DNA from: JAXLWB01 sp046328715
GTDB taxonomy: Bacteria; Chloroflexota; Anaerolineae; Caldilineales; Caldilineaceae
Length of the DNA stretch: 64,000 bases
NCBI GenBank assembly: GCA_046328715.1
Contig: JAXLWB010000025.1
Span: 62,001-126,000 of the forward strand
Direction of reading: 5' to 3'
In this document: positions 23,603 through 33,142 of the stretch, piece after piece
Layout of the letters: the number at the start of each line of letters is the position of its first letter
How positions within the stretch are numbered: the stretch's first letter is position 1
Program-made: the position numbers and the translations under genes
The notes under the pieces: generated by a model
Database searches by the model: none
What the model was told of the DNA's origin: nothing
The model's input: only the letters and a program-made list of their open reading frames with translations

Positions 23603-24043
23603 TCAATAGCCCAAGAGCGCACGTATGCTCAACAATTGGGGATAGGTGATCGCATCTGACCGTACCAGTTCGTGCCAACTCGCCTCGTTACGCAGATCGA
23701 ACCAGCCAGTTTCGATAATACTATATTTTGCAGCCACCTCTTCCTCTGGTTCATAGCCAGGAGCGGGCGTGCCTGCAAGGATCGAGCAGAGGTAAGTGCG
23801 CCGTTGCTGATAGATGCTCGCAGAATCCGTAATCTGATCCATCACGAGTCGCTCCACTTTCACCGTGAGGTTGGTCTCTTCCTTCATTTCACGCACGACA
23901 CAAGCTTCTTCGCTTTCGCCTTCTTCAAGGCCACCGCCAGGAAAGAGCCAATAGGTGCGTCCGGTTGCGAGTTCGAGATTGCGAATGAGCAGAATATGAT
24001 GATCCTGGATGATTGCGCCTTGATAGCGGGTTTTCCGTTTCAT
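23603..24043 (-). CDS. Nudix hydrolase
   Basis: A 146-residue protein with a complete Nudix box: GGGLEEGESEEACVVREMKEE (GX5EX7REUXEEXGU, with Thr-Asn after EE), about residues 38-62. The family hydrolyses nucleoside diphosphates linked to another moiety; the exact substrate cannot be told. The ATG at 24043 overlaps the stop of the SDR gene as ATGA, so the two are translationally coupled. A hairpin terminator follows at 23498-23536. Confidence 0.9.
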   Translation of the reverse strand: MKRKTRYQGAIIQDHHILLIRNLELATGRTYWLFPGGGLEEGESEEACVVREMKEETNLTVKVERLVMDQITDSASIYQQRRTYLCSILAGTPAPGYEPEEEVAAKYSIIETGWFDLRNEASWHELVRSDAITYPQLLSIRALLGY

Positions 24044-24855
24044 GCCAGGATCTTTTCCATCCGTTTTTGCACCCATTCCTTAGTATGGGGGTGGGTCAAG
24101 ATATGGAGTTTTTCACTACGGATGGCGTCGAAGACATGCTGTGCGACTTCTTCAGCGGGAATGCCGTTGCTGACAACCGAACGCAACTCCTCCAGATCGG
24201 ATTTTTCTTGGTCAGTGAGAGAACGGCGAGGATTGCGCAGATCTTTGGGGCGATTGCGTTCTGACTCCCAAATGCGCGTGTTGACAAACTCGGGGCAGAG
24301 CACAGAGACTTTGATCTTGGCTTCTTGCTCTTTTAACTCGTAGTACAACGTTTCGCTGAGCGCAACAACTGCATGTTTGGTCACCTTGTAGGCACCCAAA
24401 CCAGGACCGGTGATCAGCCCAGCAATCGAGGCGGTGTTGACGATGTGGCATTCGTCGCCCTGTTGCAACATGATTGGCGTAAAGGTGCGGATGCCGTGGA
24501 TCACACCCCAGAGATTCACATTGAGCGTCCATTCCCAATCGTGGAGGGTCGTCTCCCAAATCTTGCCACCTGCGCCCACCCCAGCGTTGTTGAAGAGCAG
24601 ATGCACCGCCCCAAAACGATCCAGTGTCTTCTGTGCCAATTCAGCGACTGCCTGTGCATTAGAGACGTCGGTCTGCACTGGCAGCACTTCGACATCATCG
24701 GCGTTGAGCATTGCAGCAGCTTTTTCTAAAGGAGCAGCTTCGATATCGGCAAGCACAACCTTCATGCCTTCTTGGCCGCACTGCCGCGCCAACGCCCAAC
24801 CGATACCGCTAGCACCGCCCGTGACAACCGCAACTTTGTTTTGGAAGTTTTGCAT
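24040..24855 (-). CDS. Short-chain dehydrogenase/reductase (SDR)
   Basis: A 271-residue classical SDR: cofactor-binding TGGASGIG (about residues 12-19), NNAGVGAGG (about 90), catalytic Ser in NTASIAG and YKVTK (Tyr/Lys pair, about 157-161). The acidic residue after the second strand (LADIEAAPLEKA) suggests NAD preference. The C-terminal extension contains RRSLTDQEKSDLEELRS and a closing THPHTKEWVQKRMEKI helix. The substrate is unknown. It is followed, with a four-base overlap, by the Nudix gene. Confidence 0.9.
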   Translation of the reverse strand: MQNFQNKVAVVTGGASGIGWALARQCGQEGMKVVLADIEAAPLEKAAAMLNADDVEVLPVQTDVSNAQAVAELAQKTLDRFGAVHLLFNNAGVGAGGKIWETTLHDWEWTLNVNLWGVIHGIRTFTPIMLQQGDECHIVNTASIAGLITGPGLGAYKVTKHAVVALSETLYYELKEQEAKIKVSVLCPEFVNTRIWESERNRPKDLRNPRRSLTDQEKSDLEELRSVVSNGIPAEEVAQHVFDAIRSEKLHILTHPHTKEWVQKRMEKILA

Positions 24856-24951
24856 AAAGGATCCTAGAGAGATAGCAATTTTAGGATTGGATATTGGATA
24901 ATTGTGTAGTTACCCAATACCCAAGTTACGCAAGCAACGATCTCATCACGT

Positions 24952-26295
24952 TCAACGTTTCGGCAGATCCTCAAAATGCATTCCATGCCAAGTTTCGAAG
25001 TGTTTAGCGTGCGTTTGAAGATAGGCACCTGGCTCAAAGAGCGTGTCGTAATACTCCAGATCCAGATGGTGCGATTGCAGATACATCAGCACAAAAATGC
25101 TGGGCACACTACCGGGAAACTTGCCAAAGGTGTCGTAAATATATTGAGCTTGGTGTGCCACCAACTCACGTTGCACTTCAGGATGAGGAGCCGCAGCACT
25201 CCGTACACGACGTGAATCCTTCCAGGGTCCCGGCGTCTCTGGGTTGAAGGGGCCACCTGGGCCAAACTTGCGTTCGACCAGCGCATCCACCGCAGCTCGC
25301 ATCGTCGGGTAGTGCGGAGGTGTAAACCCCTCAAACACACCGGAAAGACCAGTTGGATTGGGCAGCGCCCAGCGCGCATCCGTGTCATAGCGAAAGCCCA
25401 ACCCAGGCACAGCAGGATCGCCGCTGGCACCCAGTACAGTCAAGCGATCAATGCCGTTAAACATCCACCCGCCCAAGCCCATCGCCTGTTGCATCAGCGC
25501 GCCAGCATAGGTAGCAGCAGAGAGTTCAGCAGTGACTTCGGTCAGGGAATATTGCTCAAGAAACGTAAGCGGGTAGGCGCTCTCGACATTGATATAATTA
25601 CGGAACTTCTCAAGGCCAGGGATTGCACGCTGATTGATATCGTCAAAGATCACAAAACCATTCTGTGCAAAGAAAAAGAGGTTCAGCAGCGTATGCTGTG
25701 CTACATCTCCCACAGGGAAAACCAGCAGGCTGCCTGGTCGATTGGCAACCCAGGAATTGTGACCTTCCATGTAGGGTTCGCCCGGAGGAATATGCAATCG
25801 CTGATCGGAAAGACGTTCAATTTGGGCGGCATGGGACTTCACCAACGCAACAAGATCTTGTGAGCCGTCGGCGTTGCGCTCAACGGGAGGTGGAATATCG
25901 CGTGTGCGGAAAAAGTAGGTGCCGCTGTCATCGGTAAAAAAGATTTCGGAGGTGTGAAAACCCGCGGCAGAAGGAAAGGTGCGTCCACCTGCCGCAGCAG
26001 GATAGTTTGATAACTGCGGTGCATAGCGTGCGTGACGTGTAATCGAATTATGCCAACCCGTCTTACCAGCCACAGCAGTTAGGATTAATAATCGTTCCAA
26101 CTCGGAGAGTGGATAGGCAGCGTAGCGTGACGAATATGCTAATGCACCATCGGGAATTGTGGCACCGAGAAAAAAGCGTCGCGAACGGCGACCGAAGAGC
26201 GCATCTACCAGTGAAAAGCTCTGAAGCTGCTCTAACGCCTGTGCCTCGATTTCCAACTCGTTTGCCGGGGGTACGAGTGAAGTAGATTGCGTCAT
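24952..26295 (-). CDS. Nitroreductase-like protein of unknown substrate
   Basis: A 447-residue protein with the ATG at 26295 behind AAAGGAG. The N-terminal third contains ALFGRRSRRFFLGATIP and ELERLLILTAVAGKTGW, the kind of RRSxRxF...LLxAxxGxTG pattern seen at the start of nitroreductase/SagB-type FMN domains. The middle part (AGGRTFPSAAGFHTSEIFF) fits the same fold. The C-terminal half (WMFNGIDRLTVLGASGDPAVPGLGFRYD and beyond) has no recognised motif. I place it as a divergent FMN-dependent oxidoreductase with moderate confidence. It stands alone, with a small hairpin upstream (26330-26373). Confidence 0.55.
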   Translation of the reverse strand: MTQSTSLVPPANELEIEAQALEQLQSFSLVDALFGRRSRRFFLGATIPDGALAYSSRYAAYPLSELERLLILTAVAGKTGWHNSITRHARYAPQLSNYPAAAGGRTFPSAAGFHTSEIFFTDDSGTYFFRTRDIPPPVERNADGSQDLVALVKSHAAQIERLSDQRLHIPPGEPYMEGHNSWVANRPGSLLVFPVGDVAQHTLLNLFFFAQNGFVIFDDINQRAIPGLEKFRNYINVESAYPLTFLEQYSLTEVTAELSAATYAGALMQQAMGLGGWMFNGIDRLTVLGASGDPAVPGLGFRYDTDARWALPNPTGLSGVFEGFTPPHYPTMRAAVDALVERKFGPGGPFNPETPGPWKDSRRVRSAAAPHPEVQRELVAHQAQYIYDTFGKFPGSVPSIFVLMYLQSHHLDLEYYDTLFEPGAYLQTHAKHFETWHGMHFEDLPKR

Positions 26296-26329
26296 CCTGG
26301 CTCCTTTCAACGGTTTCAATAGGTTAACA

Positions 26330-26373
26330 TTAGAGAATAGGAGATCTCCCCAAATCAATCTCCTACGCTCTAA
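26330..26373. repeat. Intergenic hairpin
   Basis: TTAGAGAATAGGAGAT (26330-26345) pairs with 26358-26373 with two mismatches. It lies between tyrS and the nitroreductase-like gene and belongs to the style of purine-arm/pyrimidine-arm hairpins seen between many genes here. Confidence 0.6.
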
Positions 26374-26410
26374 ATCCTATACTTCGTCTAAGCAAATGCT
26401 GAGACAGAAT

Positions 26411-27691
26411 CTATTGCACTACCTGAACCAAAAAGTACTCTCGTTTACCTTTGCGCAGAATGAAATAAACGCCTTCGATACTTTGATCGATGGTCACTTG
26501 CTTAGAAGACTCTGCCACGCGTTGGTTGTTCAGGTAGATGCCACCGCTGTCGATCAGGCGGCGGGCTTCGCCTTTGGATTTGGCGGCACTGGCTGTCACT
26601 AGCAGATCGGCGATGTTCGTGCCTTCCCCTTCAAACGAGGATTTGGCGACGCTGGTGGAAGGAGCAGCAGCAAAGATATCGCGAATTTCAGCCGCGCTGA
26701 TACCCTCGATTTCACCGCCAAAGAGCACATGCGACGCCTTTTCCGCCTGGGCGAGGCCGCTTTCACCGTGTACCATACGTGTCACTTCCTGGGCCAATCG
26801 ACGCTGTGCTTCGCGCAGGTGCGGACTATCTGCTACCATCTGCGTATACTCGGCAATCACCGACTGCGAGAGGAAGGTATAGTAATTGAGCATCTCAACG
26901 ACTCTGGCATCCTCGATGTTCATAAAGAACTGGTAGAAGTGATAGGGCGAAGTGCGTTTCGGATCGAGCCAGACCGAGTCGCCATCGGCCGTTTTGCCAA
27001 ACTTGGTACCGTCGGCACGTGTAATCAACGGATAGACAACCCCATGAACCGGTGTGCCACGCACTTTGCGCACATATTGCGTACCTGCAGTGATGTTGCC
27101 CCACTGATCGCTGCCGCCACATTGTAGCTTGCAGCCGTAGGCATCGTACAAATGCAAAAAGTCATACGATTGCAGCAACATGTAGCTAAACTCGGTGTAG
27201 GAAAGCCCATCCTCGCGCTCGATGCGGTTCTGGACTGAGTCCTTCGCCATCATGTAGTTGATCGTGAAGTGTTTGCCGACATCGCGCAGAAAATCGATCA
27301 TCGAAAGCTGCGAGAGCCAATCGTAGTTGTTGACCACGCGTGCGGGATTGCTTTTGACCTCGAAGTCAAGGATCGAAGCAAGTTGCACCTTGACGCGCTC
27401 AATATTGTGGGCCAATACTTCGGGTGAGAGCAGATTGCGTTCGCTTGAGCGCCCGCTGGGGTCGCCAATCATACCCGTGCCGCCGCCGGCCAGCGCAATG
27501 GGATGGTGACCAAAACGTTGCAACCGCGCCAATCCCACCATCGGCACCAGGTGACCGACATGCAGACTGTCGGCGGTCGGGTCAAAGCCGTTGTAGACGG
27601 TGACACTTTCTTTGGCGAGCATCTCTTCGACTCCATCGGTGTGGTCAAAGAGCAGTCCGCGCCATTTCCATTCGTTGAAGATGTTGTTCAT
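26411..27691 (-). CDS. tyrS: Tyrosine--tRNA ligase
   Basis: A 426-residue class Ic synthetase. The HIGH-like signature is HVGHLVPMVGLARLQ (about 42-56), followed by GGGTGMIGDPSGRSSER. The tyrosine-binding region includes YMMAKDSVQNR and LLQSYDFLHLYDAYGCKLQCGGSDQWGN. The KMSKS equivalent is KFGKT (about 230). The C-terminal 70 residues are an S4-like RNA-binding domain (EARRLIDSGGIYLNNQRV). It charges tRNA-Tyr in the cytoplasm. I see no T-box leader upstream and only a weak ribosome site. Confidence 0.97.
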   Translation of the reverse strand: MNNIFNEWKWRGLLFDHTDGVEEMLAKESVTVYNGFDPTADSLHVGHLVPMVGLARLQRFGHHPIALAGGGTGMIGDPSGRSSERNLLSPEVLAHNIERVKVQLASILDFEVKSNPARVVNNYDWLSQLSMIDFLRDVGKHFTINYMMAKDSVQNRIEREDGLSYTEFSYMLLQSYDFLHLYDAYGCKLQCGGSDQWGNITAGTQYVRKVRGTPVHGVVYPLITRADGTKFGKTADGDSVWLDPKRTSPYHFYQFFMNIEDARVVEMLNYYTFLSQSVIAEYTQMVADSPHLREAQRRLAQEVTRMVHGESGLAQAEKASHVLFGGEIEGISAAEIRDIFAAAPSTSVAKSSFEGEGTNIADLLVTASAAKSKGEARRLIDSGGIYLNNQRVAESSKQVTIDQSIEGVYFILRKGKREYFLVQVVQ

Positions 27692-27839
27692 ATACAGGTA
27701 GCCGCTAGAAAGTAGACGGTAGGCAGGAAATAGTTTTACCGTTGCTTTCGGATTATCTATGCTTCAAAATCAATACTCGGTGATTATATCCTCACCCTGT
27801 CACCTTGTCACCTTGTCACGTCCGATGCAGACATCTGCG

Positions 27840-28244
27840 TCAGCCTTTCACCAGCGCTTCAAGTTCGGGCAAAAGCACCACACTCTCCTGCTCATTCGGG
27901 TCGGTGCGAGCAATGACGGCGACGCAAGGCTCTGAATTGCTGCGGTTATGCGGCAGATGAGGTACGCCAGCCGGGATGTAACAAAAATCACCGGCTTTGG
28001 TGATCATATACTCTTCCAATTGCGGACCATACCACATCCCGCCCTCACCCGAAATCACGTAGATGGTCGTTTCGTGAGATTCGTGCATGTGCGCTTTGGC
28101 GCGTCCACCAGGTGGAATTGTAAGCAAGTGCATGCAGATCTTTTCTGATCCAGCACTCTCTGCCGAGATACCCGAAAAATAGGTGAAGGCTTGTTTGCCT
28201 TGGTAGCTGTGATTGGGGGTGATGAGTTTGCAGGTTGTGGTCAT
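27840..28244 (-). CDS. Cupin-domain protein
   Basis: A 134-residue single cupin. Motif 1 is PPGGRAKAHMHESHETTIYVISGEG, with the metal-binding His-x-His and Glu; motif 2 is DFCYIPAGVPHLPHN with the later His. Small cupins of this type bind a metal and act as isomerases, dioxygenases or sensors; the substrate is not evident. The stop is followed by short direct repeats of CACCTTGT (27787-27818). Confidence 0.85.
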   Translation of the reverse strand: MTTTCKLITPNHSYQGKQAFTYFSGISAESAGSEKICMHLLTIPPGGRAKAHMHESHETTIYVISGEGGMWYGPQLEEYMITKAGDFCYIPAGVPHLPHNRSNSEPCVAVIARTDPNEQESVVLLPELEALVKG

Positions 28245-28342
28245 GGCAGTGTCATTCCTTGAGCCTAACTCAATGTGAGACGATGCTGTAATCCATTTCA
28301 GCAGTCTCGATTACAGTCGATTATAGCACACGCGGCATAAAA

Positions 28343-28888
28343 CTAGCCTAGATTGCTGAGATAACTTGCTGGGACGTGGTTAGTCAGCCATACGCCATTT
28401 TCAGATTGGTAGAAGACGATCCCTGCTGCGTGCATGGCACCCGCTTGGACTTCCAGCACGACCGGTTTGCCATGACGTTGCCCTACCTTGGTGGCAGTTT
28501 CAACGTCAGCCGAGAGGTGGACATGTTGGCGGCTGCCAGGAATCAGCCCTTGCATTTTGATCGAATCGAGAAAACGGGTGGCGGTACCGTGATAGAGAAT
28601 GGCCGGTGGTACTTTGGGTGTCAATTGTAAATCGACATCAAGTGAATGGCCCTGGTTGGCGCGGATTCGACTTTTGTCGGCATTGAAGGCAAAACGCTGC
28701 TTTTCATTGGTGCCGACAATCTCTTCGAGCAGTGCCAAGGTCAGCTTGTGACCATGTTTGTTGCAGCGTTCGATCAATTCTGGTACATTGGCCCAGCCTG
28801 CCTCGTCAAGGGTAAGACCGATGGTTTCCGGTTGATGACGAAGAATTAAGCTCAAAAATTTACTGGTAGAAACAAGTTTCGGGTTCAT
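28343..28888 (-). CDS. kptA: RNA 2'-phosphotransferase (Tpt1/KptA family)
   Basis: A 181-residue protein of usual length for the family. The N-terminal winged-helix part begins STSKFLSLILRHQPETIGLTLDEAGW; the ADP-ribosyltransferase part holds IRANQGHS, LYHGT and QHVHLSADVETATKVGQRHGKPVVL, with the conserved Arg-His-Arg-type catalytic set. It transfers an internal RNA 2'-phosphate to NAD+. The bacterial role is uncertain because most bacteria do not splice tRNA in the way that creates this substrate. It stands alone, divergent from the ABC exporter genes. Confidence 0.93.
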   Translation of the reverse strand: MNPKLVSTSKFLSLILRHQPETIGLTLDEAGWANVPELIERCNKHGHKLTLALLEEIVGTNEKQRFAFNADKSRIRANQGHSLDVDLQLTPKVPPAILYHGTATRFLDSIKMQGLIPGSRQHVHLSADVETATKVGQRHGKPVVLEVQAGAMHAAGIVFYQSENGVWLTNHVPASYLSNLG

Positions 28889-29191
28889 AACAGCTCGAAC
28901 GAATAAAGTGAAACTAGGAATAAAGACAAAACTGATCTATAGCTTAACACAGCAGGTTGCTCGCAAATAATTACCAGTTACCAATAACTCTGGAATATTC
29001 CAAGAAGTGGTTGGAACAGAGGAATCACGGAGTATGTTGGCTGTGGAAATTTTCTCGCCGTCCGCTACCCTCTGTTCCGAGGGTGTTACTGCATTTGTGT
29101 TATATATGACGCAAAAGAGTGCCAATTGGTTGCAGCGAGTTTTGTTAAAGTTTTTGTGCCGCGATCTAGCTTTGCAGGTTACCCAGTCTGA
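28889..29191. other. Intergenic region between kptA and the ABC exporter
   Basis: Holds the kptA promoter region and a distant inverted pair GGAACAGAGG (29013-29022) / CCTCTGTTCC (29069-29078). I see no gene. Confidence 0.5.
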
Positions 29192-29220
29192 TTGGTTTCG
29201 CCCCTAGCTTCTGCTATACT
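29192..29220 (+). promoter_or_regulatory. Sigma-70-type promoter of the ABC exporter genes
   Basis: TTGGTT (29192-29197), a 17-base spacer and TATACT (29215-29220). Transcription would start near 29227, which excludes an upstream in-frame start and supports the ATG at 29267. Confidence 0.65.
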
Positions 29221-29266
29221 GTCATGTAACCATTACCCATTAACCGTTAACCATTCACCATTTCTA

Positions 29267-31006
29267 ATGCCTGCTACCCGTAAACTCTTCTATTACCTCA
29301 AACCCTACTGGCACTGGGCCACGTTGGCACCACTCTTAATGATGCTTGAAGTGGCAATGGATCTCCTCCAGCCACGTCTGATCCAGCAGATCATCGACGT
29401 CGGCGTCGTCCATGGCGATCTAAACTATGTCATCAACAGCGGCCTGCGCATGGTCGGCATTGCCCTGGTTGGGCTGATTGGCGGTGTCGGCTGCGGCGTC
29501 TTTACCGTGCTGGCTTCGCAAAATTTTGGTGCCGATCTGCGCCATGCCCTCTTCGCCAAGGTGCAATCGCTCTCCTTTGGCAACCTCGACAAGTTGGAAA
29601 CGGGGGCCCTGATCACCCGCTTGACCAACGATGTCAACCAGGTGCAAGAGATGATCGCTATGCTTCTGCGTGTGATGGTGCGCACGCCGCTGCTGATGGT
29701 TGGCAGCGTAATCATGGGCATTTTGACCAGTCCACAGTTGTCGTTGATCTTTGTCGGCCTGCTGCCGATTGTCACCGTGATCATGGTCAGTGTCATCAAT
29801 CGTTCCTATCCGCTCTTTGGCGGCGTTCAGCAGCGGCTCGATGCCCTCAACACCGTGATGCAGGAGAATCTGGCCGGGGTGCGCGTGGTCAAAGCCTTTG
29901 TGCGCGCCAAACATGAGTTGCAGCGCTTCCGCAACGCCAATAACCATTTGATGGAGCAAAATCTGCTGGCTGTGCGCACGGTTGCCATCACCATGCCAGC
30001 GATGATGTTGGCGCTCAACATTGGCGTTGTGATTGCGCTCTGGTTCGGCGGCAGCCAGGTCAAGCAGGGTGGGATGCAAGTGGGCGAGGTGGTGGCCTTT
30101 ATCAACTACCTGATGCAAGCGCTGATGTCGCTAATGATGGTGAGCATGTTGACCATGCGCTTCTCACGCGCCGAAGCTTCTGCCGTGCGTGTCCGTGAAG
30201 TGCTTGAGAGCGTGCCTGAAGTGAAGATTGCCTCCAATGCTCAGACCGACTTGGTCCCCCAAGGTGCTGTGACTTTTGACCACGTCACCTTCAGCTATAA
30301 CCACGATGGCGGCGATCCGGTGCTCAAGGAGATCAGCTTCTGTGCCGAACCTGGTGAGACGGTCGCTATCCTCGGCGCAACTGGATCGGGCAAGTCAAGT
30401 TTAGTCGGCCTATTGCCCCGCTTTTACGATGTCACAGGTGGCATCGTCAGCATCGACGGCGTCGATGTGCGCCAGTTGGATGAAACAGCCCTCCGTCGCT
30501 CGATCGGGATAGCGTTGCAAGAATCCGTACTCTTCAGCGGAACGATCCGCGACAACATTCGCTACGGTCGCCCCGATGCCAGCGACGAAGCAGTGCTCGC
30601 CGCAGCCAAGGCAGCCCAAGCTCACGACTTTATCAGCGGCTTCCCCGACGGCTATGATGCCTGGGTAGGGCAACGTGGCGTCAATCTTTCCGGTGGACAA
30701 AAGCAGCGTATCGCCATTGCTCGTGCCCTGCTCACCCAGCCCACGCTACTCATTCTGGATGACAGCACCAGCGCCGTCGATGTGGAGACCGAGGCCAAAA
30801 TCCAACAAGCGCTGGCCAATCTGCGCAAACGATGCACGACCTTGCTCGTCGCCCAACGCATTAGTAGCGTGCTCAATGCCGACAAGATCCTCGTCCTCGA
30901 CGACGGAAGGATTTCAGCACAGGGCAAACACAATGAGTTGATGAAAATCAGCCCGATTTACCGAGAAATTTACGAGTCGCAACTAGAGAAAGAGAATGAA
31001 GATTAG
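29267..31006 (+). CDS. ABC exporter half, subunit with degenerate catalytic site
   Basis: A 579-residue type-IV ABC exporter half: six membrane helices (about 20-310) and an ATPase domain with Walker A GATGSGKSS, signature LSGGQKQR and Walker B LLILDDSTSAVD. The catalytic Glu after Walker B is Asp, as in the non-canonical subunit of heterodimeric exporters such as TM287/288 or LmrCD. The second exporter gene downstream has the normal DEATSS, so the pair should form a heterodimer with one active and one degenerate ATP site. The ATG at 29267 follows a short CCATTACCCATTAACC-like repeat and lacks a clear ribosome site. Exported substrate unknown (drug or lipid are typical). Confidence 0.92.
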   Translation: MPATRKLFYYLKPYWHWATLAPLLMMLEVAMDLLQPRLIQQIIDVGVVHGDLNYVINSGLRMVGIALVGLIGGVGCGVFTVLASQNFGADLRHALFAKVQSLSFGNLDKLETGALITRLTNDVNQVQEMIAMLLRVMVRTPLLMVGSVIMGILTSPQLSLIFVGLLPIVTVIMVSVINRSYPLFGGVQQRLDALNTVMQENLAGVRVVKAFVRAKHELQRFRNANNHLMEQNLLAVRTVAITMPAMMLALNIGVVIALWFGGSQVKQGGMQVGEVVAFINYLMQALMSLMMVSMLTMRFSRAEASAVRVREVLESVPEVKIASNAQTDLVPQGAVTFDHVTFSYNHDGGDPVLKEISFCAEPGETVAILGATGSGKSSLVGLLPRFYDVTGGIVSIDGVDVRQLDETALRRSIGIALQESVLFSGTIRDNIRYGRPDASDEAVLAAAKAAQAHDFISGFPDGYDAWVGQRGVNLSGGQKQRIAIARALLTQPTLLILDDSTSAVDVETEAKIQQALANLRKRCTTLLVAQRISSVLNADKILVLDDGRISAQGKHNELMKISPIYREIYESQLEKENED

Positions 31007-31084
31007 CTGCCTCAATCTCCTTGAAATAGCGTCGCCAACCGGCAACTTTCGATAATACGGACCAGATGGATTTTCATTCAACTA

Positions 31085-31220
31085 ATAGACAAAGCAGATA
31101 GACATTGCATGATCACAATGAGTCGGGGCACACCCTTGCGGTTGCCCATCCGGTGATGCAAGCAGAGCACCGGCAAGCGGATGCCCCTACAATGATGCGT
31201 CTTTGCTTTGCTTTGTCTAT
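31085..31220 (+). repeat. REP/MITE-like element, copy R1
   Basis: 136 bases with terminal inverted repeats ATAGACAAAGCA and TGCTTTGTCTAT. The core begins GGGGCACACCCTTGCGGTTG and ends GGCAAGCGGATGCCCCTAC, which can pair. It lies between the two ABC exporter genes. Other copies are at 44036-44148 and, inverted, 63372-63508. Confidence 0.8.
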
Positions 31221-31276
31221 AAGAAACCAACCGTGGCGACCATACCTGGGATGTCTAATCGCTAGTCTTTTCAACT

Positions 31277-33142
31277 ATGACAGCATCAACCACAAAACGA
31301 ACGAACGAATCAAGCAACGCCCCACCGCCCGAAATCCTGCTCATGGGTCGGCGCATGGGTCCACCGGGCATGTCGATGGGCAAGATTGAGCGCGCTAAGG
31401 ATACACGAGGCGTCGTGCAGCGGCTGTGGGGTTATCTGCGCCGCCAGCGAACATTGTTGCTGGCCACCAGTGTGATGGTTGTTATCAATTCCATACTCAC
31501 ATTACTTGGCCCGTATCTCCTGGCCATGGCAATTGACCAATATATTCTCCCTGGCGATCTAGCCGGTCTGTGGCGAATCTGCGGCTGGATGTTAGGGGTC
31601 TATGCTGGCAATTCGCTCTTTTCCTGGCTACAGACCTATATCATGGCGGGGGCGGCGCAACGCACCGTGCGTGACCTGCGTGACGATCTCTTCGCCAAGA
31701 TCCAGACCTTTTCGCTGCGCTTTTTCGACCAGCACACCCACGGCGATCTGATGAGCCGCCTGACCAACGACATTGAAAATGTCAACACCGTGCTCTCCGA
31801 AAATCTCACCCAACTAATTTCGGGGTTGCTTACCTTGGTCGGTGCGGCGTTGGTGATGCTCTGGTTCAACCCGTGGCTGGCCTTGATTACCTTGATTGTG
31901 CAGCCGATCCTGGTCTTTGGCGTGATTCAGAATGTGGCGAAACGCACGCGGGCGGGCTTCCGCGATCAGCAATCCTCGCTCGGTACATTGAATGGCCTGA
32001 TCGAGGAGACAATCAGCGGGCAACGGGTGGTGAAAGCCTTCAGCCGTGAACCAGTGGTGTTGGCCGACTTTGACAGTGCCAATCAGAAACTACGCAGCGC
32101 ATCCATCCGGGCGCAGATGTATGCTGGCTTGATGGGTCCGCTCAATAACGTGACTCGCCATGTCGGCTTGGCGATTGTGATTGTGGCTGGGGCCTGGTTG
32201 GCCGTCCGTGGGCTGACTACCGTCGGTGTGATCGCGGCCTTTATCAATTACACCCGCCAGTTCGGGCAGCCGCTCAACGATCTGGCCACGCTCTACAATG
32301 CCATTCAAAGTGCCATCGCCGGTGCCGAACGGGTCTTCGCCATCATTGATGAGCAAGCCGAGTTGGTGGATGTGCCAGACGCTATCTCATTGAGCCAGGT
32401 CAAGGGTGAAGTCGTCTTTGAGGATGTGAGCTTTAGCTACGACAAACAGACGCCGGTGCTGCAAGAGGTTTCCCTGCATGCCACGCCAGGTGAAATCATT
32501 GCCCTGGTCGGGCCAACTGGAGCGGGTAAGACCACGATTGTCAATCTGTTGACCCGCTTCTATGATATTGACAGCGGGCGGATCCTGATCGATGGCTATG
32601 ATTTGCGCCAACTCAAGCGCCACGATCTGCGCCGCCAACTGGGCATCGTGCTCCAGGATACCTTCCTCTTCGCCAGCAGCGTGATGGAAAATATTCGCTA
32701 CGGTCGCCTCGACGCCAGCGACGACGAGGTGATCGCCGCTGCCAAACTGGCCAATGCCGACACCTTTATCCATCGGCTACCCCACGGCTACCAGACACCG
32801 CTCTCTGAGCGGGGCAGCAATCTCAGTCAAGGCCAGCGTCAATTGTTAGCGATTGCACGTGCCATCCTTGCCGATCCGCGCATCCTGATTCTCGACGAAG
32901 CCACCAGCAGCGTCGATACCCGCACCGAACAGCACATTCAAGAGGCGATGTTGCGGCTGATGAGTGGACGCACCAGCTTTGTCATCGCCCATCGCCTGAG
33001 CACTATCCGCAAAGCTGACCAGATCCTCGTCATCAACCACGGACGATTGATCGAACAAGGCACACATGATTCGTTGCTGGCTGCCGGTGGCTTTTATCAC
33101 CATCTATACACGAGCCAGTTCCGTGATAGAGTATTGAAATGA
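31277..33142 (+). CDS. ABC exporter half, subunit with canonical catalytic site
   Basis: A 621-residue exporter half with a Met/Gly/Pro-rich N-terminal extension (MGRRMGPPGMSMG). Six membrane helices follow, then an ATPase with Walker A GPTGAGKTT, signature LSQGQRQ and Walker B ILILDEATSSVD carrying the catalytic Glu, and the H-loop AHRLS. This is the active partner of the degenerate subunit encoded 270 bases upstream; the REP element R1 sits between the two genes. The stop codon TGA (33140-33142) is the first three bases of a perfect 20-base inverted repeat that also holds the stop of the convergent gene. Confidence 0.92.
   Translation: MTASTTKRTNESSNAPPPEILLMGRRMGPPGMSMGKIERAKDTRGVVQRLWGYLRRQRTLLLATSVMVVINSILTLLGPYLLAMAIDQYILPGDLAGLWRICGWMLGVYAGNSLFSWLQTYIMAGAAQRTVRDLRDDLFAKIQTFSLRFFDQHTHGDLMSRLTNDIENVNTVLSENLTQLISGLLTLVGAALVMLWFNPWLALITLIVQPILVFGVIQNVAKRTRAGFRDQQSSLGTLNGLIEETISGQRVVKAFSREPVVLADFDSANQKLRSASIRAQMYAGLMGPLNNVTRHVGLAIVIVAGAWLAVRGLTTVGVIAAFINYTRQFGQPLNDLATLYNAIQSAIAGAERVFAIIDEQAELVDVPDAISLSQVKGEVVFEDVSFSYDKQTPVLQEVSLHATPGEIIALVGPTGAGKTTIVNLLTRFYDIDSGRILIDGYDLRQLKRHDLRRQLGIVLQDTFLFASSVMENIRYGRLDASDDEVIAAAKLANADTFIHRLPHGYQTPLSERGSNLSQGQRQLLAIARAILADPRILILDEATSSVDTRTEQHIQEAMLRLMSGRTSFVIAHRLSTIRKADQILVINHGRLIEQGTHDSLLAAGGFYHHLYTSQFRDRVLK

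Noticed and set aside
27692..27839. T-box riboswitch upstream of tyrS
   Set aside because: No T-box sequence or specifier-loop structure is recognisable in the leader.
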